Shown here: positions 40,451-48,496 of the stretch, piece after piece | How the letters are laid out: every line of letters starts with the position of its first letter | Position numbering within the stretch: position 1 is the stretch's first letter | Origin: Clostridia bacterium | GTDB lineage: Bacteria > Bacillota > Clostridia > Christensenellales > Aristaeellaceae | Assembly: GCA_017502305.1 (NCBI GenBank) | Contig: JAFVVG010000033.1 | Location: 1-58,277 of the forward strand | Reading direction: 5' to 3' | DNA: 58,277 nucleotides | Position numbers and translations under genes: made by a program | The notes under the pieces: model-generated | What the model saw: the letters and a program-made list of their open reading frames with translations, nothing else | What the model was told of the DNA's origin: nothing | Databases searched by the model: none

Positions 40451-41398
40451 TTATTTGAACATTTTCTTTTTGGCCATGAAAACAAACGATACGGCGGACA
40501 ACGCCAGAGCGACGCCCATCACGATCCAGAAGCCGGCGGGATGGGTGGCGAAGGGGATGCCGCCCACGTTCATGCCCCACAGGGAGGCAATGATGGTGGG
40601 GATGGACAGCACGGCGGTCAGGCTGGTCAGCACCTTCATGGTGATGTTCAGGTTATTGGAAATGATGGAGGCAAAGGTGTCCATGGTGCCGGTCATAATG
40701 TCGCGATAGATGGCGCACATTTCAATGGCCTGCTTGTTTTCGATGATGACGTCCTCCAGCAGGTCGGTATCTTCGGGGAACTGGCGGAGGATGTTGGTCT
40801 GGCGCATGAGGCGCTCCAGAACCATCTCGTTGCTCTTCAGGGAGGTGGAGAAGAACACCAGGGATTTTTCCAGCTTCATCATCTGCAGGAGCTCCTGGTT
40901 GCGGGAGGATTTTTCCAACTTTTCCTGCACGTGAATGGAGGCCTTGTCGATCTGCTTCAGGTAGGCCAGGTAGCGGCTGGCGTTGCGGTGCAGAAGCTGC
41001 AGGATGAAGCGGGTACGCTTGTGGGTCCAGAAGCCGCGGATACGCTCCTCGGTGAAATCGGTGATGATGGGGGTGTCACGGGTGCAGACGGTGATGATGA
41101 TATCGTCCACCAGCACAATGCCCAGAGGGATCGTGGAATAGACGTAGCCGCTGCCCTCGCTTTCCACATAGGGGATGTCCACAACGATGAGCGTCTGGCC
41201 CTTTTCCGGGTCGTGCTCAATACGGGCGGATTCCTCCTCGTCCAGCGCGGCGGCTACGAAGGTGGGGTCGATAGCGAAGCGGGCGTTGATGCCGTCCACT
41301 TCCTCTTTGGTGGGATTCTGAAGGTGCACCCAGCAGCCCTTTTCCAGGGTGGTGCACTCTGTCATATGGTCGTCAACGGTTTTGAAGATCCTCTTCAT
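40451..41398 (-). CDS. corA: CorA-family divalent metal (Mg2+) transporter
   Basis: A 315-residue CorA-like channel. Long N-terminal cytoplasmic domain and stalk helix, then two C-terminal spans with the signature GMN in SLWGMNVGGIPFA between them; the Lys-rich tail KKKMFK is cytoplasmic. It takes up Mg2+ and sometimes Co2+ or Ni2+. Start ATG at 41398 is set by AAAGGA 10 bases upstream; an in-frame TTG at 41404 is less likely. A ~175-base structured leader and a good promoter precede it, suggesting post-transcriptional control. Confidence 0.92.
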   Translation of the reverse strand: MKRIFKTVDDHMTECTTLEKGCWVHLQNPTKEEVDGINARFAIDPTFVAAALDEEESARIEHDPEKGQTLIVVDIPYVESEGSGYVYSTIPLGIVLVDDIIITVCTRDTPIITDFTEERIRGFWTHKRTRFILQLLHRNASRYLAYLKQIDKASIHVQEKLEKSSRNQELLQMMKLEKSLVFFSTSLKSNEMVLERLMRQTNILRQFPEDTDLLEDVIIENKQAIEMCAIYRDIMTGTMDTFASIISNNLNITMKVLTSLTAVLSIPTIIASLWGMNVGGIPFATHPAGFWIVMGVALALSAVSFVFMAKKKMFK

Positions 41399-41574
41399 GG
41401 TCAATCAGTCCTTTCCGGCGGAAGTGGCCGGAAGCGGCGCCCATCAAAGCACGTTAAGCAATACGCACCTGAAAGGAGCGCTGGTCCCGGGCGAAAAACG
41501 TGTTACTACCAGGGTCGGTATCCATGGAACAAGCCAGCTCCTTTCTCGTTTATGGGGAAGGGGAAACTTCCTTA
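41399..41574 (-). promoter_or_regulatory. Structured 5' leader of corA, candidate riboswitch
   Basis: The RNA from the mapped promoter to the corA ATG is ~175 bases. It can form a strong closing stem GAAAGGAGC/GCTCCTTTC (41545-41537 with 41479-41471, extended by CTGG/CCAG) around a ~50-base interior, and a second hairpin just before the start, TTCCGG/CCGGAA (41428-41433 with 41413-41418 region), whose 3' arm runs into the RBS AAAGGA. I do not recognise the M-box consensus, so the class is unknown. Confidence 0.5.
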
Positions 41575-41580
41575 TTATCC

Positions 41581-41609
41581 ATCATAGACGCAAGAAGGAA
41601 AAAAGTCAA
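41581..41609 (-). promoter_or_regulatory. Promoter of corA
   Basis: Minus strand TTGACT (41609-41604), 17-bp spacer, TATGAT (41586-41581). The nearby stretch 41610-41736 holds no gene I can support. Confidence 0.75.
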
Positions 41610-41736
41610 CGCAAAATTGCTCTTTGATTGCCCGAAATTTGCGGCTTTTTTCTGTGGCAAACGCCTTTTTGTTGCCCTGCAAGGGATTGAGGGATGCCAT
41701 TCCCGTTTTGCCCGAAAAAGATGACCGTTTCGTACA

Positions 41737-41800
41737 TTTACATTTGGGAACAAACACAATATAATGGTTCTTGCTTTCGGTGACCACCACAATATGTGGT
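41737..41800 (+). promoter_or_regulatory. nrdD promoter with paired NrdR-like boxes
   Basis: TTTACA at 41737-41742, 17-bp spacer, perfect TATAAT at 41760-41765. Two copies of an ACAATAT-centred motif lie at 41754-41769 (overlapping the -10) and about 41786-41801, 33 bases apart, close to three helical turns. This fits paired NrdR boxes, the usual repressor sites of ribonucleotide reductase operons. A ~170-base GC-rich leader follows. Confidence 0.7.
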
Positions 41801-41948
41801 TTTCACCCCTTCTAAACAGCCACAAGCGGTAGAACGTGCGATACCGTTTTTGAGAGGGCCCGCGCCGGGCTTGAGCGCCTTTGCAGCGGCTCCCTCTTCT
41901 CTTGCGCCCTTCGGGCATGCACAGCAGCAAAACTCAGGAGGAGATTCT

Positions 41949-44270
41949 ATGGGTATCATCAACATCCGTAAACGCGACGGCCGTATGGTAGAATTCGACC
42001 AGGCCAAGATCGAGAACGCTATTCTGCGGGCCTTCCAGGCCTCTTCCAGCGCCAAGGGCCGCGAGACTGCCCAGACGCTGGCCGAGCGCGTGGTGGCCGA
42101 ACTGGAGAACAACGAGAGCGTGTCCTCTACTCCCACGGTGGAGCAGGTGCAGGATACGGTGGAGCGTGTGCTCATCGAGAAGGGCTTTGTGCGCAGTGCC
42201 AAGGCCTACATCCTGTATCGCGCCGAGCGCAGCCGCGTCCGTGAGATGAACACCCGCCTGATGAAGACCTTCGAGGATATCACCTTCAAGGACGCCATCG
42301 ATTCCGACATCAAGCGCGAGAATGCCAACATCAACGGCGATACCGCCATGGGCTCCATGCTGAAGTTTGGCTCCGAGGGCGCCAAGCAGTTCTACGATAT
42401 GTATGTGCTGGATCCCCGCTTTGCCCAGGCGCACCGCGAGGGTGACATCCACATCCACGATCTGGACTTCTACACCCTCACCACCACCTGCTGCCAGATC
42501 CAGCTGTCCTCCCTGTTCAAGGACGGCTTCTCCACCGGCCACGGCAACCTGCGTGAGCCGCAAGACATCACCAGCTATGCCGCCCTGTGCTGCATTGCCA
42601 TCCAGGCCAACCAGAACGACCAGCACGGCGGCCAGAGCGTGGTGGACTTCGATTACGGCATGGCCCCCGGCGTGAAGAAGACCTTCATCAAGCGCTACCG
42701 CATGAACATCGCCCGCGCCCTGGAGCTGCTGGTGAGTGACGAGCAGGCCGAGGAGAACGCTGCCGAGATCATGCAGAAGCTGGCCGAGCAGGAGCTGTCC
42801 CCCTCCCTGGAGCCCACCGAGGAACAGCAGGCCGCTGTGCTGGCCCTGCTGGTGGAAAAGACCGGCGACGAAGTGCAGTCCAGGCACATCATGGACTTTG
42901 CCCAGAAGCATGCCTGGAAGGAAACCGACAAGGCCACCTATCAGGCCATGGAAGCCCTGATCCACAACCTGAACACCATGAACAGCCGTGCCGGCGCACA
43001 GGTGCCCTTCTCCTCCATCAACTATGGTATGGACACCTCCCCCGAAGGCCGCATGGTGATGAAGAACCTGCTCCACGCCACCGAGGCCGGTCTGGGCGGC
43101 GGCGAGACCCCCATCTTCCCCATCCAGATCTTCCGTGTGAAGGAAGGCATCAACTTCAACCCCGGCGAGCCCAACTATGACCTGTATCGCCTGTCCATCA
43201 AGACCAGCGCCAAGCGCCTGTTCCCCAACTTCTCCTTTGTGGACGCTCCCTATAACCTGCAGTATTACAAGCCCGGCCACCCCGAGACGGAAATCGCCTA
43301 CATGGGCTGCCGTACCCGCGTGATGGGCAATGTTTATGATCCCACCCGCGAGATTTCTCCCCGCCGCGGCAACCTGTCCTTCACCTCCATCAACCTGCCC
43401 CGCATCGCCATCAAGGCCAACGGCGACGTGCAGTGGTTCTTCGAGGAGCTGGAGCGCAAGATGCAGCTGGTGGCCGCTCAGCTGGACGAGCGCATGGCCA
43501 TCATCAGCAAGAAGAAGGTTCGCAACTTCCCCTTCCTGATGGGCCAGGGCGTGTGGATCGACTCCGAACGCCTTGACTGGAACGACACCGTGGAGGAGGT
43601 CCTCAAGCACGGCACCCTGACCATTGGTTTCATCGGCCTGGCCGAAGCCCTGGTGGCCCTGCGCGGCAAGCACCACGGCGAAAGCGAAGAAAGCCAGAAC
43701 CTGGGCCTGGAGATCATCGGCACCATGCGTTCCTTCACCGACAAGCTGGCCCGTGAGCGCGGCCTGAACTACAGCCTGATCGCCACCCCCGCCGAGGGCC
43801 TGTCCGGCCGCTTCATCCGCCTGGACAAGGAAAAGTTCGGCATCATCCCCGGCGTTACCGAGCGCGATTATTACACCAACAGCTTCCATGTGCCGGTGTA
43901 TCATCCCTGCTCTGCCTTCCACAAGCTGTCCATCGAGGCGCCTTACCACGCCCTGACCAACGCCGGCCACATCTCCTATGTGGAAATGGACGGCGATCCC
44001 CTGCAGAACCTGGACGCCTTTGAGAAGATCGTCCGCTTCATGCACGACAAGGGCATTGGCTACGGTTCCATCAACCATCCCATCGACCGCGACCCCGTTT
44101 GCGGCTACAACGGCATCATCGGCGACGAGTGCCCCTGCTGCCACCGCAAGGAAGACGGCCGCCCCTTCGAGCGCATCCGCCGCATCACCGGCTACCTTGT
44201 TGGCACCCTGGACCGCTTCAACAATGCCAAGCGCGCCGAGGAACACGACCGCGTCAAGCACGGCGTCTAA
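41949..44270 (+). CDS. nrdD: Anaerobic (class III) ribonucleoside-triphosphate reductase
   Basis: A 773-residue NrdD that makes dNTPs without oxygen. The N-terminal ATP-cone (~1-95; INIRKRDGRMVEFDQAKIEN) gives allosteric control. The catalytic barrel has the His- and Cys-rich stretch IHIHDLDFYTLTTTCCQI and HGNLREPQD. The C-terminus has a Cys4 zinc site (VCGYNG, ECPCCHR), and the glycyl-radical loop is RRITGYLVGT. ATG at 41949 with CAGGAGGAG upstream. The activase nrdG lies 490 bases downstream, separated by hairpin element B. NrdR-like boxes mark the promoter. Confidence 0.97.
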   Translation: MGIINIRKRDGRMVEFDQAKIENAILRAFQASSSAKGRETAQTLAERVVAELENNESVSSTPTVEQVQDTVERVLIEKGFVRSAKAYILYRAERSRVREMNTRLMKTFEDITFKDAIDSDIKRENANINGDTAMGSMLKFGSEGAKQFYDMYVLDPRFAQAHREGDIHIHDLDFYTLTTTCCQIQLSSLFKDGFSTGHGNLREPQDITSYAALCCIAIQANQNDQHGGQSVVDFDYGMAPGVKKTFIKRYRMNIARALELLVSDEQAEENAAEIMQKLAEQELSPSLEPTEEQQAAVLALLVEKTGDEVQSRHIMDFAQKHAWKETDKATYQAMEALIHNLNTMNSRAGAQVPFSSINYGMDTSPEGRMVMKNLLHATEAGLGGGETPIFPIQIFRVKEGINFNPGEPNYDLYRLSIKTSAKRLFPNFSFVDAPYNLQYYKPGHPETEIAYMGCRTRVMGNVYDPTREISPRRGNLSFTSINLPRIAIKANGDVQWFFEELERKMQLVAAQLDERMAIISKKKVRNFPFLMGQGVWIDSERLDWNDTVEEVLKHGTLTIGFIGLAEALVALRGKHHGESEESQNLGLEIIGTMRSFTDKLARERGLNYSLIATPAEGLSGRFIRLDKEKFGIIPGVTERDYYTNSFHVPVYHPCSAFHKLSIEAPYHALTNAGHISYVEMDGDPLQNLDAFEKIVRFMHDKGIGYGSINHPIDRDPVCGYNGIIGDECPCCHRKEDGRPFERIRRITGYLVGTLDRFNNAKRAEEHDRVKHGV

Positions 44271-44658
44271 GGGGATTTCATCCCCTTAGAGATCCCCTGA
44301 CCAGAGGAGGCTCTGCCTCCTCTGGACTCCTCCGCGAAGGGCCCTTCGGCCCTTTCGAAACCCATTCGGGGAGGGCGGGACGGAGTGGTCTCCGAGCAGG
44401 GGTCACGGCGCTCAACGGGAGCGCCGCGACGCGATGCAGCGGCGCTTGATCTACTCCAAGCGCTGGGCGGCGATCATGGGGTGGCGCGCTGCCCGCGCCG
44501 CCACCCCTGCTGTAAAGGTCGCCCCGCGAAGGCTTGCCCGCAGGCGAACCTGAGAAGTGCACCGGGGTCCGGGGGCCACACCCTCCGTTGTGGCCCCCGG
44601 GCGGCTTTTGGTTCTTTTCGCCGAGACGAAAAGAACAACCTTGCACATAAGCACTGTT
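44271..44658 (-). repeat. Multi-hairpin intergenic element, copy B (adjoins nrdD stop)
   Basis: Non-coding DNA of ~388 bases between nrdD and nrdG. Hairpins from the nrdD stop outward: GGGGAT/ATCCCC (44271-44285, starting at the base after TAA), CCAGAGGAGG/CCTCCTCTGG (44301-44325), AAGGGCC/GGCCCTT, GGCGCT/AGCGCC, GGTGGCG-type arms, CCGGGGGCCACA/TGTGGCCCCCGG and TTCTTTTCG/CGAAAAGAA near 44620. Read on the minus strand it matches copy C over nearly its whole length, ending with the shared ACTGTGCTTATGTGCAA. No open frame here looks like a gene. Confidence 0.8.
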
Positions 44659-44716
44659 GCTAGAAAAACGCAGCGCAGCGGGCCAACACCCCTTGCCCTG
44701 TATTTCAGATTACTTC

Positions 44717-44742
44717 AGGCCACATCCTCATGTGGCCTTTTC
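44717..44742 (+). terminator. Hairpin with short T-run before nrdG
   Basis: 9-bp stem AGGCCACAT/ATGTGGCCT with CCTC loop, then TTTTC. It lies 20 bases before nrdG and may attenuate read-through from nrdD. Confidence 0.6.
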
Positions 44743-44760
44743 ACATCCAGGAGGCCAATC

Positions 44761-45276
44761 ATGGACATCCGCATCGCCGGCACCGTCAACGATTCCATCG
44801 TCGATGGCCCCGGCTACCGCTATACCATCTTCACCCAGGGCTGCCCCCACCATTGCCCTGGCTGCCACAACCCGGAGACCCACCCCTTCGAGGGCGGCAA
44901 AACCGTGGATACCCAGACCATCATCGACCAATTCCGGGAGAATCCGCTGCTGGACGGCATCACCCTTTCGGGCGGCGATCCTCTTTGCCAGCCGGAACCT
45001 TGCCTGCTTCTGGCCCAGGCTGCCCACGGCTGCGGCCTCAACGTGTGGGCCTATACCGGCTATACCTGGGAAACACTTCTCAAGGAAAACGACCCCGCCC
45101 GCATGGAACTCCTCCGGGAGATCGACGTACTGGTGGACGGGCCCTTCATTCTTGCCCAGCGCTCCCTGGAGCTGAAGTTCTGTGGCAGCCGCAACCAGCG
45201 CCTCATCGACGTGAAGAAGAGCTTCGGGGCAGGGGAGACAGTGCTTTGGCAGGCGCCCTCCTGGGACGTGATTTAA
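44761..45276 (+). CDS. nrdG: Anaerobic ribonucleotide reductase activating protein
   Basis: A 171-residue radical SAM activase that generates the glycyl radical in NrdD. The [4Fe-4S] motif CxxxCxxC is seen in GCPHHCPGCHNPET near residue 30, and the SAM-binding GGD in TLSGGDPLC near 79. Size and order after nrdD are normal. CAGGAGG precedes the ATG at 44761. The unusually long gap to nrdD is filled by hairpin element B. Confidence 0.95.
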   Translation: MDIRIAGTVNDSIVDGPGYRYTIFTQGCPHHCPGCHNPETHPFEGGKTVDTQTIIDQFRENPLLDGITLSGGDPLCQPEPCLLLAQAAHGCGLNVWAYTGYTWETLLKENDPARMELLREIDVLVDGPFILAQRSLELKFCGSRNQRLIDVKKSFGAGETVLWQAPSWDVI

Positions 45277-45305
45277 AAAATCTTGCTAATTTCATGAAAA
45301 AGTGA

Positions 45306-45334
45306 TTGACACGCCTGGAGGATTGTGCTATAAT
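45306..45334 (+). promoter_or_regulatory. Promoter of the seven-tRNA cluster
   Basis: Fully consensus TTGACA (45306-45311), 17-bp spacer and TATAAT (45329-45334), about 75 bases before the first tRNA. Confidence 0.92.
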
Positions 45335-45410
45335 CCCTAATTGTCAGCGGAATGCCGAAAGGCCATCCTCGCCGACGCCGATGCCCTTGGAGGTCCCTGA
45401 TTTGCGGCAT

Positions 45411-45487
<77 letters not shown>

Positions 45488-45491
45488 TCAT

Positions 45492-45567
45492 GGTGGCTAT
45501 AGTTCAGTGGTAGAGCGCCAGATTGTGGCTCTGGATGTCGTGGGTTCGAACCCCACTAGTCACCCCA
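45492..45567 (+). tRNA. tRNA-His (GTG)
   Basis: Extra 5' G opposite C at the discriminator position, acceptor GTGGCTA/TAGTCAC, anticodon stem CCAGA/TCTGG with GTG; CCA encoded. Confidence 0.95.
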
Positions 45568-45615
45568 TTTTTCTTCCTTCGGTCTGCTGCGATCTGCGGT
45601 GGAGACAACCTGCGT

Positions 45616-45687
45616 TGGGGTGTAGCCAAGTGGTAAGGCACGGGACTTTGACTCCCGCATTCGCAGGTTCGAGCCCTGCCACCCCAG
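45616..45687 (+). tRNA. tRNA-Gln (TTG)
   Basis: Acceptor TGGGGTG/CACCCCA, anticodon stem CGGGA/TCCCG with TTG; CCA not encoded. Confidence 0.95.
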
Positions 45688-45694
45688 CATGTAT

Positions 45695-45767
45695 GACCCA
45701 TTAGCTCAGTCGGCAGAGCACTTGACTTTTAATCAAGGTGTCTGGAGTTCGAATCTCCAATGGGTCA
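45695..45767 (+). tRNA. tRNA-Lys (TTT)
   Basis: Acceptor GACCCAT/ATGGGTC, anticodon loop CTTTTAA with TTT; CCA not encoded. Confidence 0.95.
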
Positions 45768-45791
45768 CATCCCATTCTGCTAAAGAGACTT

Positions 45792-45875
45792 GCGGGCGTG
45801 GCGGAATGGCAGACGCGCCAGACTTAGGATCTGGTGTCTTATGGCGTAAGAGTTCGAGTCTCTTCGTCCGCACCA
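45792..45875 (+). tRNA. tRNA-Leu (TAG)
   Basis: Acceptor GCGGGCG/CGTCCGC, anticodon stem CCAGA/TCTGG with TAG, long variable arm; CCA encoded. Confidence 0.95.
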
Positions 45876-45903
45876 AAATCACCCGACGCAAAAGCGTGGA
45901 TAT

Positions 45904-45978
45904 GCGGTAGTAGCTCAGTGGTAGAGTGCCACCTTGCCAAGGTGGATGTCGCGGGTCCGAATCCCGTCTACCGCTCCA
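45904..45978 (+). tRNA. tRNA-Gly (GCC)
   Basis: Acceptor GCGGTAG/CTACCGC, anticodon stem CCACC/GGTGG with GCC; CCA encoded. Confidence 0.95.
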
Positions 45979-45981
45979 CTT

Positions 45982-46055
45982 GCGGGTGTAGCTCAATGGC
46001 AGAGCTCCAGCCTTCCAAGCTGGTCACGTGGGTTCGATTCCCATCACCCGCTCCA
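45982..46055 (+). tRNA. tRNA-Gly (TCC)
   Basis: Acceptor GCGGGTG/CACCCGC, anticodon stem CCAGC/GCTGG with TCC; CCA encoded. It lies three bases after tRNA-Gly(GCC). Confidence 0.95.
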
Positions 46056-46083
46056 GCTAACAAGGCCAAGTGCCAAACAAATA

Positions 46084-46110
46084 GAGTCATCCGTTGGGAT
46101 GGCTCTTTTT
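46084..46110 (+). terminator. Terminator of the tRNA cluster
   Basis: Stem GAGTCATCC/GGATGGCTC (one T-G pair) followed by six T. Confidence 0.85.
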
Positions 46111-46130
46111 GCATACAGGGGGAGAATGCG

Positions 46131-46619
46131 ATGGAATATGTTTGCCGGCCCGCCACCATGGAGGACCTGGAGCGCATATGGGAAAAGAACATCCGCCATA
46201 ACCCGGAGGACGACCGCTGGGCCAGCTGGCAGGAGGAGTACATGAGCTACAACCGCACCGGCATGGCGCTGACCTACGTGGTGGTGTGTGATGGCGAACC
46301 CGTGGGCGAGGGGACGCTGCTGTTTTCCCCGGAGTGCGATGCCATCGCGGGCCGAACCATGCTGGCGGATGGAATGCAGGTGGCCAACATCAACGCTCTG
46401 CGCATCGAGAAAGCCCATGAGGGACAGGGCCATATCTCCGCTATGGTGCGCCTGATGGAGGCTGATGCCGCTAAACGAGGCTATTCCCGCTTGACCATCG
46501 GCGTGGAAGAAAAGGAAGAAAGAAACCAGGCGATTTACCGGCACTGGGGGTATGATAAACTGGTGCTGGAAGCGAAGGAAGATGGCGAAACGGTTTTCTA
46601 TTTGGAGAAGGATATTTGA
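46131..46619 (+). CDS. GNAT N-acetyltransferase
   Basis: A 162-residue GNAT-fold protein. EYVCRPATMEDLERIWEKN at the N-terminus, central strand INALRIEKAHEGQGHISAMV (acetyl-CoA loop region, ~residue 88) and C-terminal IYRHWGYDKL are typical. The loop reads HEGQGHIS rather than the usual Q/RxxGxG/A, a slight variation. Substrate unknown. GGGGGAG precedes the ATG. It sits between the tRNA terminator and its own terminator, inside the segment bounded by hairpin elements B and C. Confidence 0.8.
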   Translation: MEYVCRPATMEDLERIWEKNIRHNPEDDRWASWQEEYMSYNRTGMALTYVVVCDGEPVGEGTLLFSPECDAIAGRTMLADGMQVANINALRIEKAHEGQGHISAMVRLMEADAAKRGYSRLTIGVEEKEERNQAIYRHWGYDKLVLEAKEDGETVFYLEKDI

Positions 46620-46623
46620 GATG

Positions 46624-46651
46624 GCGGCTGCGGGGGCGCGGCCGCTTTTTT
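46624..46651 (+). terminator. Terminator of the GNAT gene
   Basis: GC-rich stem GCGGC/GCCGC (extendable inward) followed by six T, five bases after the stop. Confidence 0.75.
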
Positions 46652-46696
46652 GTGTGGGATTTTGGTGCTTATTTGTGTAGGATGCGGTTTCTGCCT

Positions 46697-47074
46697 ACTG
46701 TGCTTATGTGCAAAGCTGTTCTTTTCGTCTCGGCGAAAAGAACCAAAAGCCGCCCGGGGGCCACAATGGAGGTGTGGCCCCCGGACCCCAGTGCACGTTC
46801 TTGTTTGGCCTGCGTAGAGCCTTCGCGGGGCGACCTCCGCAGCAGGGTTGGCGGCGCGGGCAACGCGCCACCCCATGATCGTTCCCCAGCGTTTGGGATA
46901 TCAAGACGTTTGGATAACCACAGCCGTTGGGGTATCGGTGCTGGGCCGCGCGTCGCGGCGCACCCTTCGTGCGCCGTGACCCCTGCAAAGGAAAACCCAC
47001 CTTCCAATACGAAAGATGGGTTTCTTAAGGGGCAATGCCCCTTAAGCGGGAGTGCAGAGGGCAGAACCCTCTGC
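46697..47074 (+). repeat. Multi-hairpin intergenic element, copy C (adjoins PBP stop)
   Basis: A ~378-base non-coding element, the inverted counterpart of copy B. Order: ACTGTGCTTATGTGCAA end, TTCTTTTCG/CGAAAAGAA, CCGGGGGCCACA/TGTGGCCCCCGG, the block GCCTTCGCGGGGCGACCT, GGCGCGGGC..GCGCCACCCCATGATCG, GGCGCAC/GTGCGCC with GTGACCCCTGC, CTTAAGGGG/CCCCTTAAG (47024-47046) and GCAGAGGG/CCCTCTGC (47054-47074). The final hairpin ends at the base next to the PBP stop codon (47075-47077, minus strand). Confidence 0.8.
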
Positions 47075-48496
47075 TTAGCGGAGCCCTTGCAGGTACTTGA
47101 ATATGTCCGCGGCGATGGGGGCCGCGGTGCTGCCGCCGCCCTGGCCGTCTTCGATGGATTCCACCAGGACGCTCACGGCGTAGGGCAGGTCGTCGTTTTC
47201 GATGTAGCCGATGAACCAGCCGTAGGTGACGTCGCTGCCGGAAAGGCTGCTCTCGGCAGAGCCGGTTTTGCCGCAGATGATCAGGCCCGGGACAGCCGCC
47301 CGGGTGCCGGTGCCGGATTTGACCACGTCACGCATGTAGGTTTGCAGGGTGGCGGCATGCTCGGGGGTCAGGGCGGTGCGGTATTCCTTGGGTTGGTAGA
47401 GGGGCCGGGTGGAGCCTTTGGCGGTGGTGACGCTCATGAGCAGGCGCGGCTCCATCATCACGCCGTCGTTGGCGATGGCGGCGGCCACCATGCACATGTG
47501 CATGGGTGTGGCGGCCAGGGCGCTCTGGCCGATGCCCGTGGTGGCCAGCTCAAACTGGTTGCGGTTTTCCGTGGGGTAGGTGCTGTTTTCCACCACCAGG
47601 TCGCGGAATAGGAAATTATCGTTGAAGCCGAAGCTTTCGGCGGTTTTGCGGAGCTTCTCGTCCCCCAGGGTCAGGGCGGTGAGGGTGAACACATTGTTGC
47701 AGCTCTTTTTGAAGGCATCCCGCAGGGTGAGCTTGTTGTGAACATCGTTGCCGTAATCGCGGATGGCCTGTTCCATTACCCGCAGACCGCCGGTGCAGAG
47801 GATCTCCTGGGTGGTGATGTCCGGAATGTTCTCCAGGGCGGAGGTGGCGGTGATGGTCTTGAAGGAGCTGCCCGGGGGATACACCGATTGGGTGGCCCGG
47901 TTCCAGAAGGGCTGGCCGGGGTCCTGGTGGGTGGCCTGGGTGATGTTCATGGGGTCGAAATTGGGCAGGCTGATCTGGGCAATGAGCTCGCCGGTTTGGT
48001 AGTTCATCACCACGGCGGCGCCATTTTTGCCGGGGTTGTGCTTGCTGAAATAACGGGTGATTTCGGTGCAGAGCTGGCTGTCGATGGTCAGCTTCACGTT
48101 GTCGCCGTGGCGGGTCTCACCGGCCATCAGGGTCTGAAAGCGCTCGGAGAGGGGCGTTTCAAAGCCATAGAGATAGCGGGTCTGGAAGGTCTCCACGCCG
48201 TTGGACACCTGGCCCTGGCTGTCGCCCAGCAGGTGCACCACGGCCCGGCGGGATTCCTCGCTTCCCTGGTAGACGCGCTTGCCATCCACGGTGGTGGCCA
48301 GGGTGATGCCGTTGCGGTCGATGATATCGCCGGCTACAACGGTTTGCTTCTGGGCCCGGACACGGGGGTTGCGGCTGAAGGAAAACCAGCGGTTGCCATA
48401 GGTGGTGATGCTGTAGCCGCCATAAACCGCCAGCAGCAGGAACAGGCCGAACATGATCAGCGCCAGGATCTTGAACAGGTAACGCTGCTGCTTCAT
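47075..48496 (-). CDS. Penicillin-binding transpeptidase (PbpA-like)
   Basis: A 473-residue class B PBP with one N-terminal membrane span (~residues 9-30) and an external transpeptidase domain. Active-site motifs: SSFK in VYPPGSSFKTITA (~residue 250), SCN in KKSCNNVF and KTG in ICGKTGSAES. It cross-links peptidoglycan, probably paired with the FtsW/RodA-like glycosyltransferase encoded just upstream; the genes overlap by 4 bases (ATGA). The FHA-FtsW-PBP order resembles the actinobacterial pbpA-rodA cluster, here without kinase and phosphatase genes. The stop codon touches hairpin element C. Confidence 0.93.
   Translation of the reverse strand: MKQQRYLFKILALIMFGLFLLLAVYGGYSITTYGNRWFSFSRNPRVRAQKQTVVAGDIIDRNGITLATTVDGKRVYQGSEESRRAVVHLLGDSQGQVSNGVETFQTRYLYGFETPLSERFQTLMAGETRHGDNVKLTIDSQLCTEITRYFSKHNPGKNGAAVVMNYQTGELIAQISLPNFDPMNITQATHQDPGQPFWNRATQSVYPPGSSFKTITATSALENIPDITTQEILCTGGLRVMEQAIRDYGNDVHNKLTLRDAFKKSCNNVFTLTALTLGDEKLRKTAESFGFNDNFLFRDLVVENSTYPTENRNQFELATTGIGQSALAATPMHMCMVAAAIANDGVMMEPRLLMSVTTAKGSTRPLYQPKEYRTALTPEHAATLQTYMRDVVKSGTGTRAAVPGLIICGKTGSAESSLSGSDVTYGWFIGYIENDDLPYAVSVLVESIEDGQGGGSTAAPIAADIFKYLQGLR

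Noticed and set aside
44385..44663. Short coding frames inside the hairpin elements
   Set aside because: Arg/Pro/Gly-rich translations change with each element copy while the palindromes are kept, so structure rather than protein is conserved.
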